Below the pieces are notes generated by a model that did not search any database, was not told the DNA's origin, and saw nothing but the letters and a program-made list of their open reading frames with translations. 64,000 bases of DNA from Selaginella moellendorffii (taxonomy: Eukaryota; Streptophyta; Lycopodiopsida; Selaginellales; Selaginellaceae), in NCBI RefSeq assembly GCF_000143415.4, contig NW_003314290.1, forward strand, positions 1,540,454-1,604,453, written 5' to 3'. The translations under genes were made by a program, and so were the position numbers. This document shows, one piece after another, positions 55,104 to 64,000 of this stretch. Numbering within the stretch: position 1 is the first letter of the stretch; every line of letters begins with the position of its first letter.

Positions 55104-57425
55104 TTACGTACAGCCACCGCTAACACCGCCACCGCCATGCCGTCTCTCCTTTCTAACTCTCGTTTCAGTGGGATCAAAGCCACCTTCGACAGCACCATAC
55201 ACAGCCCAGGCCGGGGTGGTTGCCATGTAGTCCTCACTGCTGAAGGATTCCCCACTTGTCACCTGGTGCAAGAAAAGCAAAGTTCTTTAGAAGCAAGGAA
55301 GCAAAGTGCATTATTCCTGTCTGCTCTGCCCGCTTACCAGCTCCTGGAACTTGTCATAGTCGATCCATGTATGCCACTGTCCGTCGGCTTTGAACTTGGA
55401 GACATTAGCCAGGAGAACACAGCACGAGTGGACGTGCTCACACGCCAGCTCGTACTCTCCTCGGGTCTCTGCAGATAACGCCTCCGAAAACTCTCGCACA
55501 TCCTCGTGCCAAGGAACGTTCTCCATGGTCAACGTTGATGTCTTAGACCTTGAAAACCAGAGAAACGGGTCTTTATGAGAGGAGCAAAAACCGAAAGAGA
55601 CTTACGAGCCACAGTAGGTAACTCCCTTGATCTCAATAAAGTCCGGCCTTCCCAGTTTCAAAAGCTCTGCGTATGCCGTAATTTCGGCGGTATTCCATCC
55701 TTTAACTAAAGTCAAGCGATACACCGTCCTCTGTTGCTTATCTAAAAGCGCCTTCAAAGAATCCTAGAGAAAAGAGAAAAGGAAGCTTAGCTTCGCAAAA
55801 GGAGCTTTGAATGCAAACGACTTACGATGAAACGCTCCCAATAGTCGCTGAAAAGAGGCCTGTCTATGGCTTTTAGCCTCTCCTTTGTTGCAGCATCAAC
55901 GCTCACGTATAGCTGCATAACCGTTTTCAGACACAGGGACACAGACAGAATTTAAGAAGCTTACCTGTGTGACGGGATGTAAAGATGCAATTTTGTCGGG
56001 GAACTGGGCATTAGTCACCAGAAACGTAGATATATGTCTCTTATGCAGCTCGTCGACCAGAGTGTTAATCTCCGGATACATGATGGGTTCTCCAACAAGT
56101 GACAGAGCACAATGCCTTGGACGAAGGCCTTCTTCCAGACGATCATCTTTCACACCTGAGCCAACATCACAGCAAAGCCGTGAGTTGAGCTACTTGCTAG
56201 GAAAGTACTTACCAGGGACGCCTTTCATTTGCTTGATCATCTTCTTATGATGATCCAGAGCAGTCGTCACTATATCCAAAGGATCATCCATCTTCCACTT
56301 CCACGACTTTCCAACGGGATTTGTATGGTGCCTCCAGCAGAAGACGCATTTGTTTGCGCACGCAAGGCTCGGCGTTGCCTCCATACATCTGAAAAGTACT
56401 TAATAACATCATGAATCATCGTAGGAAAAAGCAGAAATTTTCCCACCTGTGGCTCTCAATTCCATAAAAGGTATGCTTGTAGCAGCCACCACGACCGCGT
56501 AGTTGAGACTTTGTCCATCTACATAACTTCACTCCGCTGTGAGATCCAATTACCTTGTAGCCCTGCAAAGAAGGAAAGAGAAGAAACAAAGATAAGAAGT
56601 GGCCAACTCAACTTAAATCTGAGAAACAGATACCTGTTTCTCCAAGCTGGACCTGATAACGGGCGTCACCATCTCCTTCGCCTCTCCATCGCTAACGAGC
56701 TTTCCATTCGTCGCTCGAGGATACTTGCCAGCTAAATCTTCCAAGTCGAAATCCTCCTTACTGTCATCAAACTCGTCATCGTCGTCACTCTCATCTCCTT
56801 CAACCGCAGCAGCCGGTTCCACTGCGATGGAATCTCTCTCGAGAAACTCTTTCACTTTGCGAACGAGCCTTGCCGACCAGCCATCGAAAGTAGCATCTAG
56901 CCTGCCTCCATCGACGTCTCCCTCGCCCCTCTCCACCAATCTTTGCGCTCCCAGGTCCGCCATGTACTTCTCCACGGCTCTTCCGACGGCATTAAACTTG
57001 GAACCATACTCGCGGCTTCCAACGCCAAACACCGCAAACCGGCACTCGGCCAGCGCCTTTGATCCAACTCGAAAGTCCGTGGAGCTCTCGGCGAGCCAGT
57101 TCACGAAGAAAGCCGCGTGCTTGGGAGGATTCCCGTCCTCCCATGTCGACACGACCATCACCACCAGCCTCTCCTTGAGAAATTCCTCGGGCTCGTACCC
57201 GCTGGGATCGACCAGCTCCACTGGAATGCCCCTCTCGCCCAGCTTCCCAGCCAGGCGCTTCGCCAATGCGGCCGAAGTGCCCGTCTCCGACGCGAACAGC
57301 AGCTTCAGCTTGACAGCCCCGCCGCCTCCTACTCCATCATCGTTGCTATTGCACTCACCCTTGCAGCTGCAATCGCCAGCGCCACGATCGGCGCCTCCCG
57401 TGAGCCATCCCCGCAGCTTCTCCAT
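55104..57425 (-). CDS. TYW1: TYW1: tRNA 4-demethylwyosine synthase
   Basis: A radical-SAM enzyme of wybutosine synthesis that makes the imidazopurine ring on G37 of tRNA-Phe. Exon 1 (57425 to about 56634) carries a flavodoxin-like domain: LLFASETGTSAALAKRLAGK, VVMVVSTWEDGNPPKHAAFF, FAVFGVGSREYGSKFNAVGR. An acidic linker (DESDDDDEFDDSKEDFDLED) follows. Radical SAM exons give GRGGCYKHTFYGIESHRCME, CANKCVFCWRHHTNPVG (the CxxxCxxC cluster), CALSLVGEPIMYPEIN and LYVSVDAATKERLKAIDRPL. Further on are RLTLVKGWNTAE, FIEIKGVTYCGSS and NVPWHEDVREFSEAL, and the end is a Gly-rich tail GGGGVSGGCT with TAA at 55104-55106. This is the eukaryotic fusion layout (flavodoxin plus radical SAM). No break was seen; it converges with the CVNH gene. 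Confidence 0.95.
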
Positions 57426-57546
57426 TCAAGAGCCCTAAATTGCCGAAGAACCCTAATTCGTTAAAACCCTGGGTTCTCGTACGGAGAGTTAAAACCGTTA
57501 TTTCGTACAAATCATACGTGTACGGGGTTAGACAATCCGTACAAAA

Positions 57547-60500
57547 TCACGAGGTCAGCTGGTCTGGAAGTTGCGCGTGAGGAGTTCCCAGTACCTTGCC
57601 TCCAAGATCGGGGAAGTTCTCGAAACCTGGGAGTGGCTCGAGCTTTCCTTCCGGGGTGACCTCCACCGGGTAAGGCATGAGATGGCCTTGCATATCGACC
57701 ACTTCCTCGCCGACATACTGCTTCCAGTTCTCCTCCGCCAGGTGATTTACACGGCGGACTGTTTCCACGCTTGCTGGATCTTCGAAACAATCTTCCACGC
57801 AAGCCAGATGCTCGGCCCACAGCGAAATTCTATGGCCATAGACCTGTAGAAACGAAGGTGAGTTTTAAGTTGATACGAGCGAGGAACTGAGCTTGCCTGG
57901 CCTCTGGGATGTTTCTGCTGTTGCTTCCACGTGTAGTTTGGCTGGAACGCTCCCATTGCTATTTCAGTGTCTCGGCAACCATCCATCGATCTCTGGTTGA
58001 TGTTTGCAGAGCCTATGATCACGTATTCATCGTCTACAATCATGCTTTTGGCATGAACATAGATAAGAAAACGGCCATTTTCTTGCACAGTATGCTGTCA
58101 CAAATAAAAAACTAAAAGATCTTAAAAAGCCCCGAGTGCAATAGTACCTGTTTCGACTTCTCAGGTGGTGGCTTCTCGGGCTCGTGATCCAGTTTCTCGC
58201 GATTGCCAAGGCAGTAGAAGTTTAAGTAGTCTCTGGGATGATACTCTTTGTCAAGTCCGGTGTCTGCTAGAGCTTTTGCAACCACACGATACATCATCTC
58301 CATGGTTTGTGCCTGGTTTAGATGAGAATACAAAGTGTCAATACTTCTATGCACTTAAAAAACGGAAGAATACTGGCCTGGAAATATAAGATTTCTTGTC
58401 CAGAAGCACTGTCGGGAGCGCCTTCCGGCCACATGGGTACAAGCACATACACAGCGAACCTTTTGCGTTTTCGGATATTAGCGTCAATTTTCAGAGCAAT
58501 CTCCATCGGAATTAAATGCGTTGCACCTGAGAGTATCGCGAATGTTAGCAACTAAAACATGAAGCCTTGAGATTATTACCAGCATTTTTATAGTCAGGCC
58601 AAGCATACGAAGAACCCAGAAAATACTGATTTTCAATGTAGATAAAATGCCGAGCAGACCTTATCCTCTCCACGTATGCGGCATGTATACTTTTGTCGAT
58701 AGCAATGTTCTTTCCGCAAATCAAATGCTGCTCAAACAACAGCTTGTATAAAACCCCATTCTACAGCTACGAAAATTACCTCGACTTCGGCACCCAGAGC
58801 ACTCTTTGGAAACCCTTTCACAGAACCGGAGTCAATCGAACGAAAGACCTGCAGGCTATTTCAGTCAGGATGAAAGGAGAAAACTTGCAACGCACTTGCG
58901 CATGCCATGTCTCTGGATCATCATGCTGTGATACTAGAAGCGCTTTATCCTCCTCCGGATGCTCCTTGATTGGACCAAGTATCCACGAAATTCGTGAGAT
59001 CTGAACCAGCTCATCGTCGTGCCAGTTCGAGGATTTCAACCATCGCTGCTCAAAATTTTTGAGACAGTCGTACGCAGCTGGACCTTCAAGCATGCAATGC
59101 TGATCATGCCAAGGTTGCCTTGGCCCTCCACTCTCGGCTGTTGCCTGCATAACAAAGTCAATCAAAAGGTCTCAAATTTCACTGACAACTTACCGAAAAC
59201 ATGGCGTTGTAGCAGTCATCTTTGTGAATTGTGGTTAAAGTGTTGAAAAGAGAGTGCTTTTGAGTATCATAACGACCATCGCAAAGGTCTAGACCTCCCA
59301 AAAATGAGGTGATCTTTCGAGTTTGTCCCGGGCCCTGAGTATCAGCTATTACCAGCTTCTGATGATGAGTATACAAGGTTCCCACAATCTGCACAGACAA
59401 CAATGATTTTTGTAAGAGTTATGATAAGCTTACCTTTTGTCTAAACCAGCTGAGCTTGTTGTCTCCATAGCGAGGAGAAAGGACACACTTCACTGCAGAA
59501 TGCTTAAAATATTTCTTTGTCTCCTCGTCGTGAGTCCCCATAACACCATCCTGGAAAGCAAGTTAAAAGTTAATAAAATAACTTACAAGCAAAGAAAGTA
59601 TCTTACGATTTTGAAGAACCTTGTCCTGTGAGACGTCTTGTCATCCCAAACAAGCAAGAGAACTCTCACACCCTCTGCAGACTTTTGCTTAAGAAGCTCC
59701 CCCAGTGTTAAGTCCGGCAAGTCCTTGTGACCAGTTCTCACCAGCCTGGTTCTATGAAAGACTGCCCACCCGATAATATACACGATGTGGTGAGCATCGA
59801 CAATTGCCCGGCAGAGATCCTCCCAGCAGCATTGCCTCACGAATTCCTGGCCATTGTCGAGACTTATCGGCTTGAGAGGAGGCACCTCCGCGTGAGCGTC
59901 TTGATACAGCCTCACTCGGCATCCTGTTCTAAGAGGAAAGTACACCTTCTCCACACCAATCCCCGGACCAACACCTTCGATGTAATTCCGATCTTCCTCG
60001 ACAGGAGTGTACTTGATAAAAAGGTTGAGCTGCGTATCCTGTTTCTGCCTTCCTCTGCTTAACAGCGGAAACCACCCCTCGATGGGCTTCTTCGAAAGAA
60101 CTTCCTCCGCTGGTATTCGGACCCTGCCGAGGACGTGAGGCCCAAATAAAAGCCCGTCGTCTTTCACGGTCAGCACAACTTCCGTCGCAAAATGACTTAC
60201 ATGGATGGATAATTGTTCGTTCCAGGATGGTTTTTTTGATATCCGGGTTCGACCAAGCCTTGCTCCCCCAATGCTCAAAACAACGTAGAGCCCCCGTTTT
60301 GGATATCGCGTCTTCTTGGATACTTTGGGATTGCAGGACATCGGAATTCGCATGCGGACGCAGTCTGTGAGCGGCCCCCTGAACACCAAGTTCTTGCAAT
60401 CCCCAATTCCTACCTCGAGCTTGCCGTAGAGCAAAAGATTTGATTTTTCTTCCTCAACAGTTTCTAGATCTGCCTCATTTTCCAGCTCTTCGTCCTCCAG

Positions 60501-60608
60501 TTCATGACTGCCATGCCGACGGAGGTGCCTGTGATGCTGCTTGGCAACTGAAGGTTGAGACCGGAGCCCTTGCGGAGGCGCAATGCGAGCCGATTCTTCA
60601 GCCGCCAT
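57547..60608 (-). CDS. C2-domain phospholipase D (delta/alpha type)
   Basis: Hydrolyses phospholipids to phosphatidic acid. Starts [14 protein letters not shown] (60608) with an acidic/His-rich lead. The C2 domain (about residues 55-205) includes [16 protein letters not shown] and [20 protein letters not shown]. Then [20 protein letters not shown] and [15 protein letters not shown] lead to the first HKD motif, [12 protein letters not shown], with [14 protein letters not shown]. The central region has [20 protein letters not shown] and the [17 protein letters not shown] block; the second HKD is [20 protein letters not shown] followed by NINQRSMDG. It ends [14 protein letters not shown] and LPDQLTS, TGA at 57547-57549. 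Both catalytic motifs are intact, so it should be active. The subclass within plant C2-PLDs needs a tree. Confidence 0.93.
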
Positions 60609-60903
60609 TAAGCTCCTCTTGTCACCGCCTGAATTAAGATCGTCAAGTCCAAGAAACTTGAAATCACCTCAAGGTTTTGGAGTTGCTGCGCACTCAACGG
60701 GGTCAATGATACACTCGAATAAAGAAGACCCGTGTGCTGTGCTGGATTGCTGAATTTCTGCCACGAACAACCTCCAAAAGGACACGTAACGTTTGTCCTG
60801 ATTATCAGGAGGTTTATCATGCCCATCTCACGTACGTAATATTTTATAGTTCCTTCACATCAAAACATATATAAAGAAAGAAGAGACTGGATCTTTCTGT
60901 ACC
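60609..60903. other. Short spacer upstream of phospholipase D
   Basis: Promoter side of the phospholipase D gene and 3' side of the F-box gene (tandem, same strand). AT-rich at 60840-60890. Nothing else recognised. Confidence 0.4.
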
Positions 60904-62001
60904 TCAAGGCTGTGTCGTTAAGCTCGGCACAAAAATCCCCTCAAACGATTCTTCTAAGACGTGCCAGGAGCTCAGCTCAACGTTGAAAGCTACTGCTGGA
61001 GGAAAATTGGAGCTCCACTCTTCCGAGACTGAGTGAGAACCTCGCAGCAGCCGGGGGTACACCACCAGCATGTCTCCTGCCTGGACGAAGATAAAGCTTC
61101 CCTCCAGCGTAATCTCATTCAGTGTCAGGCTCGTAGATAAGATCCTCCAGGCCATTTTACAGCCCCTGGGTAACGACTGATTCCCAGGTACAAGCTCCCA
61201 TATCTCGTACCAGAGCTTCTTGTCGTCACTCAGCAATGCCGAAACTTGGATGTGTCTCCCCCTGTGATTGATCATGGAGCTGCAAACCATGATATCCAGC
61301 CTTTGATGGCTTTTATCCGGGAAGCCACAAACTTCCACCTCCGACCATGATCTCGAGCTCATATCGTAGCATATAACGCTGCCGGGAAGATTGCTCATGT
61401 AGAGCGAGCCTCGGAGATCCCTGGTAATGCAAGTCCCTGGCCTGTAGTAGCTAGCGTCGGTCACCCAAGTTTCCAGTCTGGAATCATAGATGAGAAATGG
61501 CAATGCTCCAAAGAAACCGACCTTGTACGAATTCCCAGTGGCGGCCACGGCCATGGTCGCCTGGTGGCTGCCAATGCTTGTAGGTGGCAATGGCAGCTGG
61601 TGCCACAGACCCTTCAAAGGATTTCCCACGTAGAGCGCCCCATTGAATCCCTGGCCGCACACCAGGCCACGCGAGGACGCCATAATCTGGAGCTGCGATG
61701 TTCCTGGCGGACGAAATGTGAAAGGGAACGCTACTCTGGGGCCTCCGACGGGACTCCAAACCTCGGATTTCGGCGGCGCTCGTTGCTGCTGCAGGGATTC
61801 TCGCCACGCCCGGACGCAAATCCACGGCGGCTGCGACCGCCTGGCGGATTTGCGCTTCCAGAGCTCGAGAAACTCGCCCGATCCGACGAGCGAGTGCCAA
61901 GACTTACACACGGATCGAATGCGGATGATGTCTTCGAGCGGCAGGAGCACAAAAATCTTGGCGATGACATCCCTTTGCGAGCTCCAGAGCCCTTCCTCCA
62001 T
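60904..62001 (-). CDS. F-box protein, substrate receptor of SCF ubiquitin ligase
   Basis: An intronless frame of 365 residues. The N-terminal F-box (residues about 10-50) reads DVIAKIFVLLPLEDIIRIRS followed by VCKSWHSLVGSGEFLELWKR and should bind SKP1. The rest, with LVCGQGFNGALYVGNPLKG, LIYDSRLETWVTD, SVICYDMSSRSWSEVEVCGF and AWRILSTSLTLNE, resembles the degenerate kelch/beta-propeller region of plant F-box-only proteins. The target is unknown. An expanding family in land plants; the gene is intact. Confidence 0.88.
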   Translation of the reverse strand: MEEGLWSSQRDVIAKIFVLLPLEDIIRIRSVCKSWHSLVGSGEFLELWKRKSARRSQPPWICVRAWRESLQQQRAPPKSEVWSPVGGPRVAFPFTFRPPGTSQLQIMASSRGLVCGQGFNGALYVGNPLKGLWHQLPLPPTSIGSHQATMAVAATGNSYKVGFFGALPFLIYDSRLETWVTDASYYRPGTCITRDLRGSLYMSNLPGSVICYDMSSRSWSEVEVCGFPDKSHQRLDIMVCSSMINHRGRHIQVSALLSDDKKLWYEIWELVPGNQSLPRGCKMAWRILSTSLTLNEITLEGSFIFVQAGDMLVVYPRLLRGSHSVSEEWSSNFPPAVAFNVELSSWHVLEESFEGIFVPSLTTQP

Positions 62002-62185
62002 CGCTCCTGCCCTAAAACCCTACCCGTTGGAAGGGGGGAATATCCTCGCAAGGATTTTTAAAAATTTCCACCGGACACGTGGCAGCTTGAGATGAAAGCT
62101 CTTGGGATCTCGAATGCTTCAAGCTTCTTCCAATTCGCGCGGAAGAGAGAAGAGAAGGAATCAAAGGATGGCTCTGTAGGTGAAA

Positions 62186-63334
62186 ATGCGGTGGATCAAG
62201 CTCATGGCGCTGGATTCCCGATTCCTTCCAGCTCCAGCAGCGATCGCGTTCGCAATCGGCAGCGCCAGATCGAGAGGTCAATCGTCATTTCTCTGTTCTA
62301 GCCCTAGAAACAGGGGCCCTGCGCGATCGTCTTCCCTCCCAGTTACCAGGAGCTTCAAATCTATCGAATTCCACCGCAAACATCCAATTCAGCATGATCG
62401 GATCCCCAGTGCCATCCGGAGAAATCACGAGATTAAGATTGAGCCGGTTTCTATCCCAATTGGGCTTGGATTTCCACTCGAGAGCAGCAGCAGCAAGGAC
62501 CCAAATCCATCGATCAAAACGAGATTGCTCCACCGCACGCTCGAATCACAGCAAGAGGACACCATCGCCAAGATCCAGGAGATGGAGGACAAGATCCAGC
62601 GACTGGCCACGAAGCTGGAAGCAATCTCTCATGTCACAGAGGTCCAGATGAAGATCAATCGCGTCAATCTCTCCTATGGATCGGGCNNNNNNNNNNNNNN
62701 NNNNNNNNNNNNNNNNNNNNNNNNNNNNNNNNNNNNNNNNNNNNNNNNNNNNNNNNNNNNNNNNNNNNNNNNNNNNNNNNNNNNNNNNNNNNNNNNNNNN
62801 NNNNNNNNNNNNNNNNNNNNNNNNNNNNNNNNNGCCGCCCATCTCTTCAAGCACGAGTAGGCGCGCGTTGCCCAGGCAGTGATGGGATTGGAGGACATCG
62901 ACGATCCAGCCAATGGCCTGATGCTGTTCTCGCCGATCGAGTACTGCTTCGATCGCCTCCAGCTGTGTTTCCTGGTTGATCCGGAGAGCAGCGATGGCGG
63001 CCGCGATCAAATCGTGTGCCGCGTGCTGGATCCATCGATCCGGGACAGGCTGCTCGTCTCGGTGGCGGAGTCGAGAGGGAATTGGAGCGGCAGCGACGAT
63101 CCAGAGCTCGCCGCGCTCACTTTCGCGGCAATCGATGGGGCGAGGCTCAAATTCATCACGAATCACCGGCCACTGCGCGAGGCGCTCAATTTTCACGCGC
63201 GCCAGGCGAGGCTGCACGCAATCTCCAGGGGATGGATCGATGAGTCGTGGGATTTCCGGGACTTCTACACCGATCGCGAGAGGTGGGAGAAGATGAGAAT
63301 CTGGATTGACCAGAAATTGACCGACGTTGACTAG
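62186..63334 (+). CDS. HNH-family-like gene interrupted by an assembly gap
   Basis: Left of the gap, the frame starts MRWIKLMALDSRF (62186) with an organelle-presequence-like basic N-terminus, then a coiled coil TIAKIQEMEDKIQRLATKLE. The gap (62687-62833) hides the middle. Right of it, a possible acceptor (gttgcccag, 62875) leads into VMGLEDIDDPANGLMLFSPI and EYCFDRLQLCFLVDPES, then CRVLDPSIRDRLL, REALNFHARQARLHAISRGW and a Trp/Arg-rich end, WEKMRIWIDQKLTDVD. That part recalls plant HNH_2-type endonuclease-like proteins (NGLLL...I..AFD..RICF), but the HNH motif itself would be in the gap. A TAG at 62858-62860, in frame eight codons before the ATG, must be intronic if this is one gene. Assignment tentative. 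Confidence 0.4.
62687..62833. other. Assembly gap, 147 N
   Basis: Unsequenced bases within the HNH-like gene. The true length is unknown, so the two sides should not be joined in frame without new data. Confidence 0.99.
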
Positions 63335-63387
63335 AGCTGACCACATTCCAAGTTCCGCGGGGGTTTAGGGTTCTAGCGAGGAAGACA

Positions 63388-63684
63388 ATGGTCCAGTTCA
63401 CGAATGTGCTGCAGATCGTCAAGAAGATCACTGGCGGGCTGGTGTGGAAGAAATGGAAGATGAATGATACGAGGAAAGCCAACAGGAGGAGGCGATTAAT
63501 CCGCATTCACCAGGTATCGCGAGACAGAAATCTTCGTCTCTTCTTCACTAGATGAAATTGGGGCTTTCTTCTCTCCTAGGTCGAAGCGATTATCAAGGCT
63601 TGCAAAGGCCCTCCTCCTCCAAAATACCTGGGAATTCCAGCGCCATCGCCAGCATCCTCGCAAGCAGCAGCGCCACCATCGTGA
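63388..63684 (+). CDS. Probable mitochondrial large-subunit ribosomal protein mL60 (L31m)
   Basis: Two exons (63388-63513 and 63580-63684) encode 76 residues: MVQFTNVLQIVKKITGGLVW, KKWKMNDTRKANRRRRLIRI, HQVEAIIKACKG, then a Pro/Ala-rich tail. The GGLxWKxxxxxxTRKAxxRxRL pattern followed by a short helix matches the small mitoribosomal mL60/MRPL31 family. The whole family is short and basic, so homology is suggestive, not certain. Intron 66 bp with consensus ends. Confidence 0.6.
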
Positions 63685-63749
63685 TCAAAATGTAAGAACA
63701 TTCCTGCGTAGCAAAGAGCCTCTCCGGAATTTAGGGTTTGTGATCTTCC

Positions 63750-64000
63750 ATGGCCATGGCGTTGCGTCGTCGTTGGGCCGGCCTGGCGATCAGTCAATCG
63801 AGGCTCTGGTCGTCTGGCGCAGCGCGGATCGAGCAGCCGGCGCCCAAGAACCAAGAGAATGCGCGCGATTCCAAGGAAGATCCAAAGGAAGAACTGAGTA
63901 GCACTAGGGCTGAGAGTAATAAGAACGAGAATGAGAATGGCAAAGGAGTAGAGCATGAGGAGGTGGGAGGACCCCAAGGCCTCGAGCCAACGCGCTATGG
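63750..64000 (+). CDS. SDHAF4-like succinate dehydrogenase assembly factor, partial
   Basis: A partial gene running off the right edge. It starts MAMALRRRWAGLAISQSRLW, a mitochondrial-presequence-like N-terminus, then a charged low-complexity linker (KNENENGKGVEHEE) and EEVGGPQGLEPTRYG at the edge. The GGPxGxEPTRYGDW motif is diagnostic of SDHAF4 (DUF1674), which binds flavinylated SdhA in the matrix and protects it until complex II is built. The expected final segment (DWExxGRxxDF) would lie within about 15 codons beyond the window. Confidence 0.88.
   Translation, partial: MAMALRRRWAGLAISQSRLWSSGAARIEQPAPKNQENARDSKEDPKEELSSTRAESNKNENENGKGVEHEEVGGPQGLEPTRY

Overview
The window reads as nuclear DNA of a land plant, most likely a lycophyte of the Selaginella moellendorffii type. 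This is inferred from very short spliceosomal introns (about 50-110 bp at the junctions I could follow), compact gene spacing, plant-specific families (phytyl ester synthase-like, TOL, plant kinesin-14, BPP-like, PPR) and plant-style C2H2/EAR regulators. Gene-dense, GC-balanced blocks (about 1.4-8.7, 19.8-31 and 36-64 kb) alternate with AT-rich, gene-poor islands (8.75-13, 15.2-19.8 and 31.9-36.1 kb) that hold decayed retroelements and repeats.

Layout. 1-8.7 kb: a single-finger C2H2 protein with EAR motifs (+), a phytyl-ester-synthase-like acyltransferase (-) and a tRNA-Val(CAC). 8.75-13 kb: an old repeat mosaic running up to the orphaned, frameshifted 3' end of a glycine-rich hnRNP-like gene. 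14.1-15.2 kb: an unrecognised charged repeat protein (-). 15.2-19.8 kb: AT-rich, with a dead Ty3/gypsy reverse transcriptase and a 94-bp (TA)n tract. 19.8-31.9 kb: MATE transporter (-), a broken PPR gene (-), a plant-conserved protein (-) head-to-head with organellar ribosomal protein bS16 (+), a large Lys/Pro-rich RING protein (+) and a PP2C-like relic. 32.1-36.0 kb: a degraded Ty3/gypsy element on the minus strand, bounded by short LTR-like repeats and containing a GC-rich repeat with a short-unit tandem array.

36-64 kb is almost all genes: TOL-type VHS-GAT protein (+), WD40 protein (-), molybdopterin synthase large subunit (-) head-to-head with ornithine aminotransferase (+), kinesin-14 (-), small EF-hand/Cys-rich protein (+), GDSL esterase (-), a long BPP-like protein ending in a CaaX box (-), a secreted cyanovirin-N-homology protein (+), TYW1 wybutosine enzyme (-), C2-type phospholipase D (-), F-box protein (-), an HNH-family-like gene interrupted by a 147-N assembly gap (+), a probable mitoribosomal mL60 protein (+) and the start of an SDHAF4-like gene cut by the window edge (+).

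There are no operons. Shared logic is limited to two short head-to-head promoters (26846-26909 and 39982-40126) and a loose collection of mitochondrial functions (bS16, ornithine aminotransferase, mL60, SDHAF4). The items I would look at first are the lycophyte CVNH lectin-like gene, the prenylation-box BPP-like protein, the multi-exon RING protein with APK repeats, the lineage-specific repeat protein at 14.1-15.2 kb, the old/young pair of rearranged repeats, and the PPR gene carrying three separate lesions. I found no convincing new multi-gene system.
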